In this document: piece after piece, positions 37,501 through 49,326 of the stretch | Layout: each line of letters opens with the position of its first letter | Numbering within the stretch: the first letter of the stretch is position 1 | Assembly: GCA_036490335.1 (NCBI GenBank) | Contig: DASXEB010000017.1 | Location: 124,001-188,000, forward strand | Direction: 5' to 3' | Origin: Palsa-1392 sp036490335 | Lineage (GTDB): Bacteria; Verrucomicrobiota; Verrucomicrobiia; Chthoniobacterales; UBA10450 | DNA length: 64,000 nt | Program-made: the position numbers and the translations under genes | The notes under the pieces: generated by a model | What the model was told of the DNA's origin: nothing | Database searches by the model: none | What the model saw: the letters and a program-made list of their open reading frames with translations, nothing else

Positions 37501-37785
37501 TTGAAACGAGGCTGCGCCTTTCGGGCAAAGATTTCCCTGCGAGATCGGCGACTCGGGATCGCCCTCGATGGAGACCAGCTTGCCATCCTTGTGATAAATG
37601 AGCTGTCCGCAGCCCACGCCGCAATAAGGGCAAACCGAGCGCGCGACCTGCGCGTCGTCGATCCGCGCGTGCAGGGCCTGCGTCTTGTCCGACATCGATT
37701 CGATGCCGGTGCCGTCCTTGCGCTCGAGAATTTGCCTAACGAGCGGCCACTTCAAGAATAATTCCGCCGGCGACGACGATTCCAC
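34546..37785 (-). CDS. fdhA: Formate dehydrogenase catalytic subunit, selenocysteine-containing
   Basis: 1079 residues when the in-frame TGA (37213-37215) is read as selenocysteine at residue 191; without recoding it splits into a 190-residue and an 884-residue frame. The sequence around it is VSNQARI-U-HSSTVPGLGTSFGRG, the active-site motif of formate dehydrogenase with Sec followed by His. The N-terminal [4Fe-4S] site is CPYCGVGCGQLIYH ... NLCPKG. Molybdopterin-binding motifs continue to the C-terminal domain (TYRLTEHHTAGGMSRFLPHL; NGDDVCVVNLR). No twin-arginine signal is seen. It is first in an operon with the FeS, NrfD and FNT genes. Confidence 0.95.
37183..37201 (-). promoter_or_regulatory. 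SECIS hairpin of fdhA
   Basis: On the minus strand, exactly 11 bases after the UGA, GGTGCCC pairs perfectly with GGGCACC around the loop GGTCT. The loop matches the tip of the E. coli fdhF SECIS (GGUCU), and the 11-base spacing is also that of E. coli. It directs SelB to insert selenocysteine. Confidence 0.92.
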
Positions 37786-37850
37786 AAAAGAATATCGCGC
37801 GGAACGCTAATCCCGCGCGATAAAATTTTGCGGCGCCGCGATTTTTTCGC

Positions 37851-39284
37851 CTAGAAAATGACCTGCATGCGCAGGAGCAGTTCGTCGAAAGTATCGTCGC
37901 CGTAGATCGGATTGACCTCGCGAAAATCCGACCAGGTGTGCACGTAATCGGCCATCAGCTTGATGTTATCCGAGTGAATGTAGTAGTTCAGGCCGGCGGT
38001 GATCGAGTGGATGCCGTCGTCGCCGAGCTGGCCGGGGTTGAACGCCTCCCATTTCACGACCGCCTGCAATTTTTTCGGAACGATGAAATAGCCGCCGGTG
38101 ATGTAGAAGCCGTTGGTCGTGAAATTGGCGAAAGGCACCACGCCGTTGACTTCGCGGCCGTCGACATGCTCCTCGAGATATTCGCCGATGAGATCGAACG
38201 GTCCGAGCTTCAGCCAGGCGTCGAAGCTGAAGGCGTTCCGCTCGTCCGCGCTCGTCAGCACATACGAAGTGAGCGAGCCGTCGGGATCGACGCGCAGGTT
38301 GAGCGCGGGCGAGATGTTCGTGCCGGCGTCGTCGCGGCTGTAGAAATAATCGCCGCTGAGTTTGAAGCTCGAATCCTGGCCCATGATGGTGCCTTTCCAC
38401 GGCTGAAGCTCGAGGCGCGCGACGTACATGAATTCGTTGTTGTCGTTGTTATTAAAGTTGCGGCCGTTGCCGTTGAAAACGCCGGCGTAATAGGTGATCC
38501 AATCTTTGTATTCGGGTGCGGAGTTGGTCAGCGGTTTGCCCCAGACCATCGCGCCTATCTGCCGCTCGGGCGTGATCGCGCCCGTCGGCAAGCTGCGCTC
38601 GATCGTGTAGATCAAAGTGTCGGGCGTGAGCTGCTCGAGGCCGAACGGCGCCTTGTATTGACCGACCTTGATGTTCGCTTCCGGAACCGCGTGCCAGTTG
38701 ATGAAAATGTCCGTGCCGGAAAATTCCGTGCGGCTTGAATTGCTCGTCGTCGTCGCCACGCCGGTGACCGGATTGATGCTCTTGATCGCGGTGATCGCGG
38801 AATCGCTCTGCTCGAAATCGCCTTCGATCTTGAAATCGAATTGATCGGCAAAATCGCCCGTCAGATTAATGCGCGCGCGCCGCAAACGGAAGCGATCCTT
38901 CAGCGCCGTCTCGCCGAATCGGCCTTCAAAAGCGGAGACGTCGCCATCTTCAAAATTCGCCTGGATGTAACCGCCGAGCGTCAGCTTCGTCTCCGGCCCG
39001 CCCGGGTGCACGTTGACCAGCGGCGGCGGCGGCGCGGTGAAGATAGTTTTGTTATCACTGCCCGCGACCGGCGCGGCTTCGCCCGGCAGCATGGGCGCGA
39101 ACTGGCCTTTGCCCTTTAGTTGTTGCACCTGATTTTCGAGATCGGTGTTGCGCTGCTGCAACTGACGCACCGCCTTCTCCAATTTTTTCAAACGTTCGTT
39201 ATCCGAAGAGCTCGCGTCCTGCGCGTGCGCGGGCAGCGAGATGAGCGAGAGCATTCCGACACCAACCAGGTTAAGGATTTTCAT
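37851..39284 (-). CDS. Outer-membrane porin (phosphate-selective porin O/P-like)
   Basis: 477 residues. A signal peptide (MKILNLVGVGMLSLISLPAHA) is followed by a short coiled coil (NERLKKLEKAVRQLQQRNTDLENQVQQLKG), a Pro-rich linker, and a beta-barrel rich in alternating aromatic strands ending in Phe. The pattern LGGYIQANFEDGD ... FRLRRARINLTGDFADQFDFKIEGDF is typical of OprP/OprO-like proteins. It lies between fdhA and the MFS gene, transcribed divergently from the latter. The substrate is unknown; formate or other anions fit the context but this is inference. No dispersed word occurs in the gene. Confidence 0.85.
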   Translation of the reverse strand: MKILNLVGVGMLSLISLPAHAQDASSSDNERLKKLEKAVRQLQQRNTDLENQVQQLKGKGQFAPMLPGEAAPVAGSDNKTIFTAPPPPLVNVHPGGPETKLTLGGYIQANFEDGDVSAFEGRFGETALKDRFRLRRARINLTGDFADQFDFKIEGDFEQSDSAITAIKSINPVTGVATTTSNSSRTEFSGTDIFINWHAVPEANIKVGQYKAPFGLEQLTPDTLIYTIERSLPTGAITPERQIGAMVWGKPLTNSAPEYKDWITYYAGVFNGNGRNFNNNDNNEFMYVARLELQPWKGTIMGQDSSFKLSGDYFYSRDDAGTNISPALNLRVDPDGSLTSYVLTSADERNAFSFDAWLKLGPFDLIGEYLEEHVDGREVNGVVPFANFTTNGFYITGGYFIVPKKLQAVVKWEAFNPGQLGDDGIHSITAGLNYYIHSDNIKLMADYVHTWSDFREVNPIYGDDTFDELLLRMQVIF

Positions 39285-39401
39285 AAATTTTGTTTGGCGA
39301 TTCGTCTTTTACCGAGCGCGAGCCGGGCGGTAAATGAATTTTTTGTTACAATTTGATTGCAAACAGCTCGCTCGTTAGGCCAGATACGATTCATTAACGC
39401 T

Positions 39402-40781
39402 ATGGGATTTTTCGATCGAGAACGAACTGTCGCCGGCCCGGGATTCAGTCGCTGGCTCGTCCCGCCTGCCGCGCTTGCCGTCCATTTGTCCATCGGACAA
39501 GTCTACGCCTTCAGTGTTTTCAAAATTCCCCTAACGAGACTGATCGGCATCACCAAATCCGCGCCTAACGACTGGACGCAGCCGCAGGTCGCCTGGATTT
39601 TCAGCATCGCGATTCTTTTTCTCGGCGCCTCCGCCGCGATTTTCGGCCGCTGGGTCGAGCGGGTCGGCCCGCGCAAAACCATGCTCGCCGCCGCGCTCTG
39701 TTTTGGCGGCGGATTCGTCGTCGCGGCGATCGGAGTTTTGACCCATCAACTCTGGATCATTTATCTCGGCTACGGCGTCATCGGCGGCTGCGGCCTCGGG
39801 CTCGGCTACATCGCGCCGGTTTCGACCCTGGTGAAATGGTTTCCCGATCGGCCGGGCATGGCGACGGGAATGGCGATCATGGGTTTCGGCGGCGGCGCCT
39901 TCATCGGCTCAAACCTGAGCGTCCTCCTGATGAATCATTTCAAAACCGCGGCGAGCGTCGGCGTCGGCCGGACCTTCATCGCAATGGGCATTATTTATTT
40001 TTGCTACATCATGTTTGGCTCGCTCATCGTTCGCGTGCCGGCGCAAAATTGGCGCCCGGCCGGCTTCGTGCCCGCGACCCATTCGCACGGCCTGATCACC
40101 TCCGGAAATGTCGCAGTCGACCAGGCATTCCGGACGCCGCAATTCTGGCTCCTCTGGGTCGTGCTCTGTCTCAACGTCACCGCCGGCATCGGCATTCTCG
40201 AACAGGCATCGCCGATGATTCAGGAAATGTTTCCAACCGCGCCCGGCGGCGCGATCGGCGTCACGGCTGCGGCCGCCGCGGGCTTCGTCGCGCTGCTCAG
40301 TTTGTTTAACATGGCCGGCCGTTTCGTCTGGTCGTCGGCGAGCGACTACACCGGGCGCAAAGCGATTTACGTCGTCTATTTATTGTTAGGCGCGATCCTT
40401 TATTGCCTCATCCCGATCGCGGCCAAAAGTGGGAGCGTCATTTTCTTCGTCTCGATTTGCTGCGTCATCATCAGCATGTACGGCGCGGGTTTCGCGACCG
40501 TGCCGGCGTATTTGAAAGATCTTTTCGGCACGATGCAGGTCGGCGCCATTCACGGGCGGCTGCTGACCGCGTGGTCGGTCGCGGGCGTGCTCGGCCCGGT
40601 CCTGGTCAATTACATTCGCGTCCACTTGAAAGGCCAGGGCGCGAGCGGCGTCGCGCTCTACGCGCCGACGATGTATCTGATGGCCGGCCTGCTCGTCATC
40701 GGGCTGATCTGCAACCTTTGCATTCGGCCGGTCGCGGACCGTTTCTATTTCCGAGGCGATGTCGCCGCGGTGCGGGATTAA
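39402..40781 (+). CDS. OFA-family MFS transporter (oxalate/formate antiporter-like)
   Basis: 459 residues from ATG 39402. Twelve hydrophobic segments; N-terminal PPAALAVHLSIGQVYAFSVFKIPLTRL and YGVIGGCGLGLGYIAPVSTLVKWFPDRPGMATGMAIMGFGGGAFIG are landmarks of the oxalate-formate antiporter family. OFA members move organic anions such as oxalate, formate or lactate. Its position beside the formate dehydrogenase run fits a role in formate or oxalate handling. Two dispersed words lie near the N-terminus (39530 and 39564), encoding Leu-Thr-Arg and Pro-Asn-Asp. Confidence 0.9.
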   Translation: MGFFDRERTVAGPGFSRWLVPPAALAVHLSIGQVYAFSVFKIPLTRLIGITKSAPNDWTQPQVAWIFSIAILFLGASAAIFGRWVERVGPRKTMLAAALCFGGGFVVAAIGVLTHQLWIIYLGYGVIGGCGLGLGYIAPVSTLVKWFPDRPGMATGMAIMGFGGGAFIGSNLSVLLMNHFKTAASVGVGRTFIAMGIIYFCYIMFGSLIVRVPAQNWRPAGFVPATHSHGLITSGNVAVDQAFRTPQFWLLWVVLCLNVTAGIGILEQASPMIQEMFPTAPGGAIGVTAAAAAGFVALLSLFNMAGRFVWSSASDYTGRKAIYVVYLLLGAILYCLIPIAAKSGSVIFFVSICCVIISMYGAGFATVPAYLKDLFGTMQVGAIHGRLLTAWSVAGVLGPVLVNYIRVHLKGQGASGVALYAPTMYLMAGLLVIGLICNLCIRPVADRFYFRGDVAAVRD

Positions 40782-40793
40782 TCGGAGAAAATT

Positions 40794-40919
40794 ATGGCTG
40801 AACAATCTGGCGCGGGCGGAAACGCCGGCATGCTTTTCATCTCGTGGTTAGTCGTGGGCGTGCCGCTGGTCTGGGGCGTTTACAACACACTTCTGAAACT
40901 GCCCGCGCTCTTTCATTAG
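40794..40919 (+). CDS. Small membrane protein (MFS transporter small subunit)
   Basis: 41 residues with a single hydrophobic helix (MLFISWLVVGVPLVWGVYNTL) and a short Gly-rich N-terminus. It starts 12 bases after the OFA transporter, with GGAG 7 bases before the ATG. Tiny proteins with this pattern are regularly found directly after OFA-type MFS genes and are annotated as MFS small subunits. Its exact function is not known. Confidence 0.8.
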   Translation: MAEQSGAGGNAGMLFISWLVVGVPLVWGVYNTLLKLPALFH

Positions 40920-40947
40920 CGAGTCGTTAGGCAAAACGCGCATTCCC

Positions 40948-44145
<3,198 letters not shown>

Positions 44146-44225
44146 GCGCAGCGGGAGTGTAGGCGACATTCGCGCGAGGTCGAGAAAATCGCCGCCTTCG
44201 CGTGGCCGTGTTACTTTGCCTAACG

Positions 44226-44819
44226 ATGAAATCGAAACGCGCGAAACCGGTTGCGAAACGACTCGGCTGGCGCCGGCTGAAAACGAAGATCCGTTTCAAG
44301 AATCGCGTCTTCAAACTGCGCGAAGACAAGCTGAAGCTGCCGGGCGGAAAACGAAAAAGGCTCGCTTACCTCGAGCGCACCGATGCAGTCATCATTGTGC
44401 CGATCACGGGCGCGGGCGCGATGGTTTTGATCAACCAATATCGTTATTCGCTCGACCAATGGTGCCTCGAAGTCCCGGCTGGCGGCACGCACGACAAGCC
44501 TAACGAGTCGCTTGCCGAGGTCGCGCGCGACGAGTTGCGCGAAGAAGTCGGCGGCTCGTGCTCGGCGCTGACTTATGTCGATTATCTTTTTTCGGCGAGC
44601 TCGCTGACGGATGAAAAATGCCACGTCTTCCTCGCGGAGAACGTCGTTCTTTCCGAACACGACCGCGAAGTCGGCGAGAAAATCCAGATCAAACTGATGC
44701 CGGTCGCAAAAGCGCTCGCGCTCGTGCATCGCGGTGAGATGAAGGATGGCCAGTGCGCGCTGGCGATTCTGCTTTGCGAGCCGCTCCTGCGGAAAAAAGG
44801 CTATCTCAAGACTCGTTAG
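44226..44819 (+). CDS. NUDIX hydrolase (ADP-ribose pyrophosphatase-like)
   Basis: 197 residues from ATG 44226 (MKSKRAKPVAKRLGW). The Nudix box is GGTHDKPNESLAEVARDELREEVGG, with the acidic REEVG core, after LEVPAGG as in ADP-ribose pyrophosphatases. Part of the box is encoded by a dispersed word (44499, Pro-Asn-Glu). The gene begins just after another copy (44219). Its stop TAG and the stop of the convergent sufE gene both lie in one copy at 44813. Confidence 0.85.
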   Translation: MKSKRAKPVAKRLGWRRLKTKIRFKNRVFKLREDKLKLPGGKRKRLAYLERTDAVIIVPITGAGAMVLINQYRYSLDQWCLEVPAGGTHDKPNESLAEVARDELREEVGGSCSALTYVDYLFSASSLTDEKCHVFLAENVVLSEHDREVGEKIQIKLMPVAKALALVHRGEMKDGQCALAILLCEPLLRKKGYLKTR

Positions 44820-45271
44820 GCGACCTTGGCGCGCTGTCGGCCGAGATAAACTTTGCAGATGCTCTTGATCCGCGTGAGCACGTAGTAGGTCGTCTGGCTG
44901 CGCACGCGGACGAGCTCCGCGCCGACAATGCGGGTGACGAAATCGCTCGCGAGATCGAGAATTTCCTGCGGCGTCGCGTCGTCGAGACCTTTGCAAAGGA
45001 TCGATGTCATCGCACGGGTGAGGGTTTGCACTTCGGGGCCGAGCGTCATCCGCAGATGGGCGCCGCCATTGTCGTCGACCTGCAAATAAACGCCCACCTT
45101 GTCGGCGCATTCTTCGTCTTTGCGCACATCTTCGAGGTCGAACTTTTCGTCAGGCCGCGGTTCCTGTTTCGGCGCGCTCTCGGCGTAATTGACGAGCGTT
45201 TCGCGCCGTTCGACTTCGGGCAGCGTCTCGAAAAGCTCGATGATGTTCTGCAGTTTCGGCGGATAACTCAT
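44816..45271 (-). CDS. sufE: SufE-family cysteine desulfuration protein
   Basis: 151 residues starting MSYPPKLQNIIELFETLPEVERRETLVNYAE. The SufE fold is supported by the conserved early helix pattern and the Cys in DEECADKVGVYLQV, which accepts persulfide sulfur from SufS, and by AMTSILCKGLDDATPQEILDL. It acts in FeS cluster assembly. The rhodanese gene ends 2 bases upstream, so the two sulfur-handling proteins are probably co-expressed. Both its start and stop touch copies of the dispersed word. Confidence 0.88.
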   Translation of the reverse strand: MSYPPKLQNIIELFETLPEVERRETLVNYAESAPKQEPRPDEKFDLEDVRKDEECADKVGVYLQVDDNGGAHLRMTLGPEVQTLTRAMTSILCKGLDDATPQEILDLASDFVTRIVGAELVRVRSQTTYYVLTRIKSICKVYLGRQRAKVA

Positions 45272-45273
45272 CG

Positions 45274-46137
45274 TTAGGCGCGCTCGATCGGCGCGCCGAC
45301 TTTGTTGCCCCACTCGGTCCAGGAGCCGTCGTAATTGCGCACGTTATCGAGCCCCAGCAGATAAGTGAGGACGAACCAGGTGTGGCTCGAGCGCTCGCCG
45401 ATGCGGCAGTAAACGATCGTGTCGGTCTCTGCGTTGACGCCGCATTGCTCGAAATAAATCTTCGCCAGTTCGGCGGCGGATTTGAACGTGCCGTCGTCGT
45501 TCGTCGCGGTTTTCCACGGCACACTTTTCGCGCCGGGAATGTGGCCGCCGCGCAAAACTCCTTCCTGCGGATACTCGGGCATGTGGGTGATCTCGCCTTT
45601 GAATTCGCCCGGCGAACGGACGTCGATGAGCGGCTTCTGCGCGCGGCTTTGGGCGAGCGCTTCGTCGGCAAAAGCGCGAATTTCCTTGTCGCGGCGTTCG
45701 TTAGGCACGAGATAGTCCACGCGCGGATATTTTGGGACTTTGCGCGTCATCGGACGGTTTTCGGCTCTCCATTTATCGCGACCGCCGTTGAGGATTTTGA
45801 CGTTCTTGTGCCCGAAAAGCCGGAAGGCCCAAAGTGCGTAGCAGGCCCACCAGTTCGCCTTGTCGCCGTAAAAAATGCAGGTCGTCTCCGGCCCGATGCC
45901 GTTGCGGCTGCAAAGCTCGGCGAATTTTTTCGGATCGATGTAATCGCGAATGACCGCGTCCTGCAAATCGGCGCGCCAGTCGATGTGGACCGCGCCGGGA
46001 ATGTGGCCGGTGGCGTAAAGCAAAATGTCTTCGTTCGATTCGACGATGCGAATGTCTTTGTCGTCGAGATGCTGCTCGAGCCACTCGGTTTCGACGAGCG
46101 CTTCCGGATGCACATACTCGGTTGGGTTTGCGTTCAT
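45274..46137 (-). CDS. Two-domain rhodanese (thiosulfate/3-mercaptopyruvate sulfurtransferase)
   Basis: 287 residues starting MNANPTEYVHPEALVETEWLEQHLDD. The inactive N-terminal rhodanese domain (GHIPGAVHIDW) is followed by the active domain with PLIDVRSPGEFKGE and the active loop CRIGERS (Cys244). CRIGERSSHTW is the form found in actinobacterial-type thiosulfate sulfurtransferases. It transfers sulfane sulfur. Its TAA stop lies in a dispersed word (45271) and abuts the sufE ATG. Confidence 0.92.
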   Translation of the reverse strand: MNANPTEYVHPEALVETEWLEQHLDDKDIRIVESNEDILLYATGHIPGAVHIDWRADLQDAVIRDYIDPKKFAELCSRNGIGPETTCIFYGDKANWWACYALWAFRLFGHKNVKILNGGRDKWRAENRPMTRKVPKYPRVDYLVPNERRDKEIRAFADEALAQSRAQKPLIDVRSPGEFKGEITHMPEYPQEGVLRGGHIPGAKSVPWKTATNDDGTFKSAAELAKIYFEQCGVNAETDTIVYCRIGERSSHTWFVLTYLLGLDNVRNYDGSWTEWGNKVGAPIERA

Positions 46138-46282
46138 GGGAAAAGATCGACCGCGCTCCCGAGGCCGCAACTCGATTCCGGCATTCGGGCCGCCCGGCCT
46201 TTGACTTTCGCGGGCGGCAGCGCGGTCGTTAGGCTTGCCCGAACCAAGGAAGAATGTCATCTTCCGCTCCGCGTTTTTTCGC

Positions 46283-46354
<72 letters not shown>

Positions 46355-46379
46355 CCGGTTGCGGCCGGCCCGGCAGTGG

Positions 46380-46411
46380 CCTAACGAGTAAAGGACTTTC
46401 CGCCTAACGAG
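46380..46411 (+). repeat. Direct pair of GCCTAACGA words after tRNA-Thr
   Basis: CCTAACGAGTAAAGGA at 46380 and GCCTAACGAG at 46402 lie 23 bases apart in the same orientation. The second overlaps the stop codon of the zinc-ribbon gene. The first carries the longer extension seen at 833 and 5761. Confidence 0.8.
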
Positions 46412-46577
46412 CGAGGATCGCCTGTTTTTTATTCCACGGATGGCGTCCGCCGCAATGCGGGCAGGAGACTTGTTTCGGCTTCAGCTTCGCGTCCGGGAAA
46501 AGTTCTTCCTCGATCACCAGCCCGGTGACGTTGAGTTTTTTCGTTATCGGACATCGCACCAGGATTCGCTTGATCAC
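46404..46577 (-). CDS. Small zinc-ribbon-like protein
   Basis: 57 residues from GTG 46577, too short for most gene finders. The sequence has CPITKK near the N-terminus and CPHCGGRHPW near the C-terminus, two Cys-Pro groups that probably bind one zinc. Small proteins of this kind (CP-T...CPxCG-xH-W) are common in Proteobacteria and Verrucomicrobia and have no settled function. The stop TAG is inside a dispersed word (CGT-TAG-GC). Confidence 0.6.
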   Translation of the reverse strand: MIKRILVRCPITKKLNVTGLVIEEELFPDAKLKPKQVSCPHCGGRHPWNKKQAILAR

Positions 46578-46631
46578 GCGCGGAATATCTCACAGCTTGC
46601 GCTGTTTTGCGCGGGAAAAATTCGCAATTCG

Positions 46632-47456
46632 TTAGTCCGGCAGAATCGCGAAGACGCGCGCCGGAAAACCGGAGCCGCCTTTCGCTTTCGGAAAAGTGGC
46701 GAAAATAATCGCGCCCGCTTCCGGCACCCGGTCGAGATTCGCGAGCAGCTCGATCTGATAATGATCGTGCGCGAGGACGTAGGTCTCGAGCGAGTAGTCA
46801 TCCTTCGCGGTCGCGAATCCCGGGTCGGTGTCGGTCGTTTCGTGGCCGTTGACGGTCGCCTTGCGCTCTTCGTAAAGGAATCGCAACGCCGCCAAACTCC
46901 AGCCCGGATAATGCGGCGCGCCTTTTGCGTCCTTGTTTTGCATCGCGGCGGCATTGGGCCAGCGCCGCGACCAATCGGTCCGCATCGCGACAAACGCGCC
47001 CGGCGGAATCGGCCCGTGTCGCGTCTCCCATTGCCTGATCCGCTCGACCGTGAGGGTATAATCGGGATTGCGCGCGCATTCGGCGTGCACATCGAAGACG
47101 ACCAGCGGCAGGATCATTTCCTGAAGTTTTATTTCGTCCACCGTGCGGCCGCCTTTTTTGAAATGCGCCGGCGGATCGACATGCGTTCCCCATTGTCCGA
47201 CATGAGTGAAAACCTGCGCAAAAAATCCGTCGCCCATCATCCCCGGTTTTTTGTCGTACCAATAAATCGTCCTCACCTTTTCGTCGGGAAAACCGGGCCA
47301 GTGCGGAATGCCGGGCGCGAAAGAGTGGGTGAGATCGACTATTTTCCTGGCGACGAGCTCGCGTTGCAGCGGCCAAAGCGACGGCTCTTTTTCGGCCGCG
47401 GACACGTTTGCCAGGAACGCGGCCAAGAGACAAAAACTCGCGCCAAAAATTTTCAT
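46632..47456 (-). CDS. Exported cyclase-family hydrolase (kynurenine formamidase-like)
   Basis: 274 residues from ATG 47456, with a signal peptide (MKIFGASFCLLAAFLANVSAAE). The metal-binding motif GQWGTHVDPPAHF (HxGTHxDxP type) defines the cyclase/Kyn-formamidase fold; VDLTHSFAPGIPHWPG is the usual N-terminal strand. Such enzymes hydrolyse amides or lactones. The secretion signal argues against a role in cytoplasmic tryptophan breakdown. No dispersed word lies in it. Confidence 0.85.
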   Translation of the reverse strand: MKIFGASFCLLAAFLANVSAAEKEPSLWPLQRELVARKIVDLTHSFAPGIPHWPGFPDEKVRTIYWYDKKPGMMGDGFFAQVFTHVGQWGTHVDPPAHFKKGGRTVDEIKLQEMILPLVVFDVHAECARNPDYTLTVERIRQWETRHGPIPPGAFVAMRTDWSRRWPNAAAMQNKDAKGAPHYPGWSLAALRFLYEERKATVNGHETTDTDPGFATAKDDYSLETYVLAHDHYQIELLANLDRVPEAGAIIFATFPKAKGGSGFPARVFAILPD

Positions 47457-47764
47457 CCGCCTGCTGTAAACGATCGACGAAAAAGAAGCGAACAACTTCG
47501 AGCAACATCGAATAACGGCGCCGTTCGCCATCCGCGGGCTGATTTGTAGCTGCCGATGAAAGATGTTATCAACACCTCCACCAGCGCCGTTTCACGATGT
47601 AAAAACGGGCGACCACTTGAGTTATTCAGACGTAGAAGAAGATGAAATGAGTTTCGGTCCTGAAGATTTAAATCATAAACCCTCCAATAACTGTTCTTCG
47701 CCGGACTCGCCTCGCGTCGGCCGAGTCGCGGAATAATCGCCCGCGCCCGCCATCTAAGTTCTGC
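47457..47764. other. Intergenic region without a recognisable gene
   Basis: 308 bases between the divergent cyclase and methyltransferase genes. It is AT-richer than its surroundings, especially 47580-47700. Short ORFs here show no convincing coding pattern. It probably holds both promoters; no repeat or clear operator was found. Confidence 0.45.
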
Positions 47765-48571
47765 ATGAGCCACGTCGCGCGAGAATGGACAACATCCATC
47801 GAGCAAGCCGAGAGCGATGCTAGGACGCCGATGCCAAACAAACTCGCCCTCGAATCCGTCGTCGCCGAAAGGCCGCCTTTATCGCGACCGCTCGTTCCCG
47901 CGCTCAACGGCTATCCGCCGCGTGATCAGAGCGACAGCCTCTTCGAGCAGGTCGCGTGGCTCTACGTTTTCTGCCGTGAAAAACTTTTCCGCGACGACAC
48001 CGAGCGAATGAGCGCGGCGCTTTGGCCACATGAACCGCCGCGCTCCGGCACGCGCATGCTCGAGCTTGGTTGCGGGCCGGGATTTTATTCCGGCCGTTTT
48101 GCGGAACGCTATCCGCAATTGTCGGTCGTCGGCGTCGATCGTTCCGAGCGGCAGCTTGCCTGGGCGCGTCTGCGCGCGGCGAAACGCGGCTTGCAAAACT
48201 GCCGCTTCGAACGCGTCAACGTTCTCGACATTTCCTGCGACGACGCGCACTTCGACATTCTCATCGCCTCGCGGCTCTTCACCGTTTTGCCCGAGCGCGA
48301 AGAAGCGGTGGCGGAAATGTTTCGCGTGCTTCGGCCGGGCGGACGTTGTCTCATCGCCGAGCCGCGGCACGCTTTTCGGGCGTCCGTTCCGCTCCTCGCG
48401 ATGTGGCTGCTGGCTCGCGCGACGCATTTTCACAATGGCTACCGCGAGCCGCACAAGGCCGCCATCCTCACGGCCGAAGAATTTCGCCGGCTTTTCGCGA
48501 CGCAACCGTGGCGGCAATTCAAATGTTGGGAAGACGGCCGCTACCAGTATGCGCTCTGCGAGAAAGCATGA
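47765..48571 (+). CDS. SAM-dependent methyltransferase (class I)
   Basis: 268 residues. The SAM-binding motif is MLELGCGPGFYSGRFAERYP, followed by VVGVDRSERQL (acidic residue at the end of strand 2) and FDILIASRLFTVLPEREEAVAEMFRVLRPGGRCLIAEP. Substrate unknown. The stop overlaps the start of the DUF2064 gene (ATGA), which in turn overlaps the epimerase gene, so these three are one transcription unit. Confidence 0.88.
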   Translation: MSHVAREWTTSIEQAESDARTPMPNKLALESVVAERPPLSRPLVPALNGYPPRDQSDSLFEQVAWLYVFCREKLFRDDTERMSAALWPHEPPRSGTRMLELGCGPGFYSGRFAERYPQLSVVGVDRSERQLAWARLRAAKRGLQNCRFERVNVLDISCDDAHFDILIASRLFTVLPEREEAVAEMFRVLRPGGRCLIAEPRHAFRASVPLLAMWLLARATHFHNGYREPHKAAILTAEEFRRLFATQPWRQFKCWEDGRYQYALCEKA

Positions 48572-49326
48572 GCGGCGCGCACCGCGTCCTCCAGCCTGAC
48601 GAACTCGAACCCGCCGCCGAGGGTCGTTGCGCGCTCGCGATCATGACCAAGGCGCCGCGCGCCGGCCGGGTCAAAACGCGCCTCACGCCGCCGCTCACGC
48701 CTGCCGAATCGGCTGGGCTCAACGCCTGTTTTCTGCGCGACACCGCGGGGGCCATCGCCGCGGCTGGGGGGTGCGCGCAAGGCATCGGTTGTTACACGCC
48801 GGTCGGCGAGGAGGAAATTTATCGCGACATTCTTCCGCCGGATTTTTTTCTGATCGCGCAACGCGAAGGAAATTTTGGCGAACGGCTGGTCGGCGCGCTT
48901 GCCGATTTATTTTCGGTTGGTTTTGGGGCGGTTTGCCTGGTCGATTCCGACAGCCCGACGATTCCGGCGACAAGTTTTGCCGAGGCCGCGCACGTTCTTC
49001 TTCAGCCGCACGAACGGATCGTGCTCGGACGCTCCGACGACGGCGGCTATTACTTGATCGGCATGCAGCGCCTGCGCCGCGAGATCTTTCAAAACATCGA
49101 CTGGAGCACCGAGCGTGTCCTCGAACAAACCGAGGAGCGCGCCGCGGCCGCCGGGCTCGCGGTTCACCGGCTGCCGGTTGGCTACGACGTTGACGATCGC
49201 GCGACGCTGCGCCGACTGTGCCACGATTTACTGGAGCCTGACGACTCCAATCTCGCGCCGGCTTCGCAAAAATTTCTGCGCGAACTGCTCGGCCGCGAGG
49301 GAGAGGCGCGCATCCTCGCGCCATGA
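48568..49326 (+). CDS. DUF2064 (TIGR04282-like) glycosyltransferase-fold protein
   Basis: 252 residues from ATG 48568. The N-terminal ALAIMTKAPRAGRVKTRLTPPLTPAESAGL and VCLVDSDSPTIP (Asp-x-Asp metal site) with GRSDDGGYYLIGM are signatures of the DUF2064 group, which shares the nucleotide-diphospho-sugar transferase fold and is often next to GT2 genes in hopanoid or glycolipid loci. Function is not settled. It overlaps its neighbours by four bases on both sides. Confidence 0.85.
   Translation: MSGAHRVLQPDELEPAAEGRCALAIMTKAPRAGRVKTRLTPPLTPAESAGLNACFLRDTAGAIAAAGGCAQGIGCYTPVGEEEIYRDILPPDFFLIAQREGNFGERLVGALADLFSVGFGAVCLVDSDSPTIPATSFAEAAHVLLQPHERIVLGRSDDGGYYLIGMQRLRREIFQNIDWSTERVLEQTEERAAAAGLAVHRLPVGYDVDDRATLRRLCHDLLEPDDSNLAPASQKFLRELLGREGEARILAP

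Noticed and set aside
34546..37785. fdhA as a frameshifted or split pseudogene
   Set aside because: The two frames are continuous and separated only by UGA in the Sec position, with a proper SECIS and full Sec machinery nearby.
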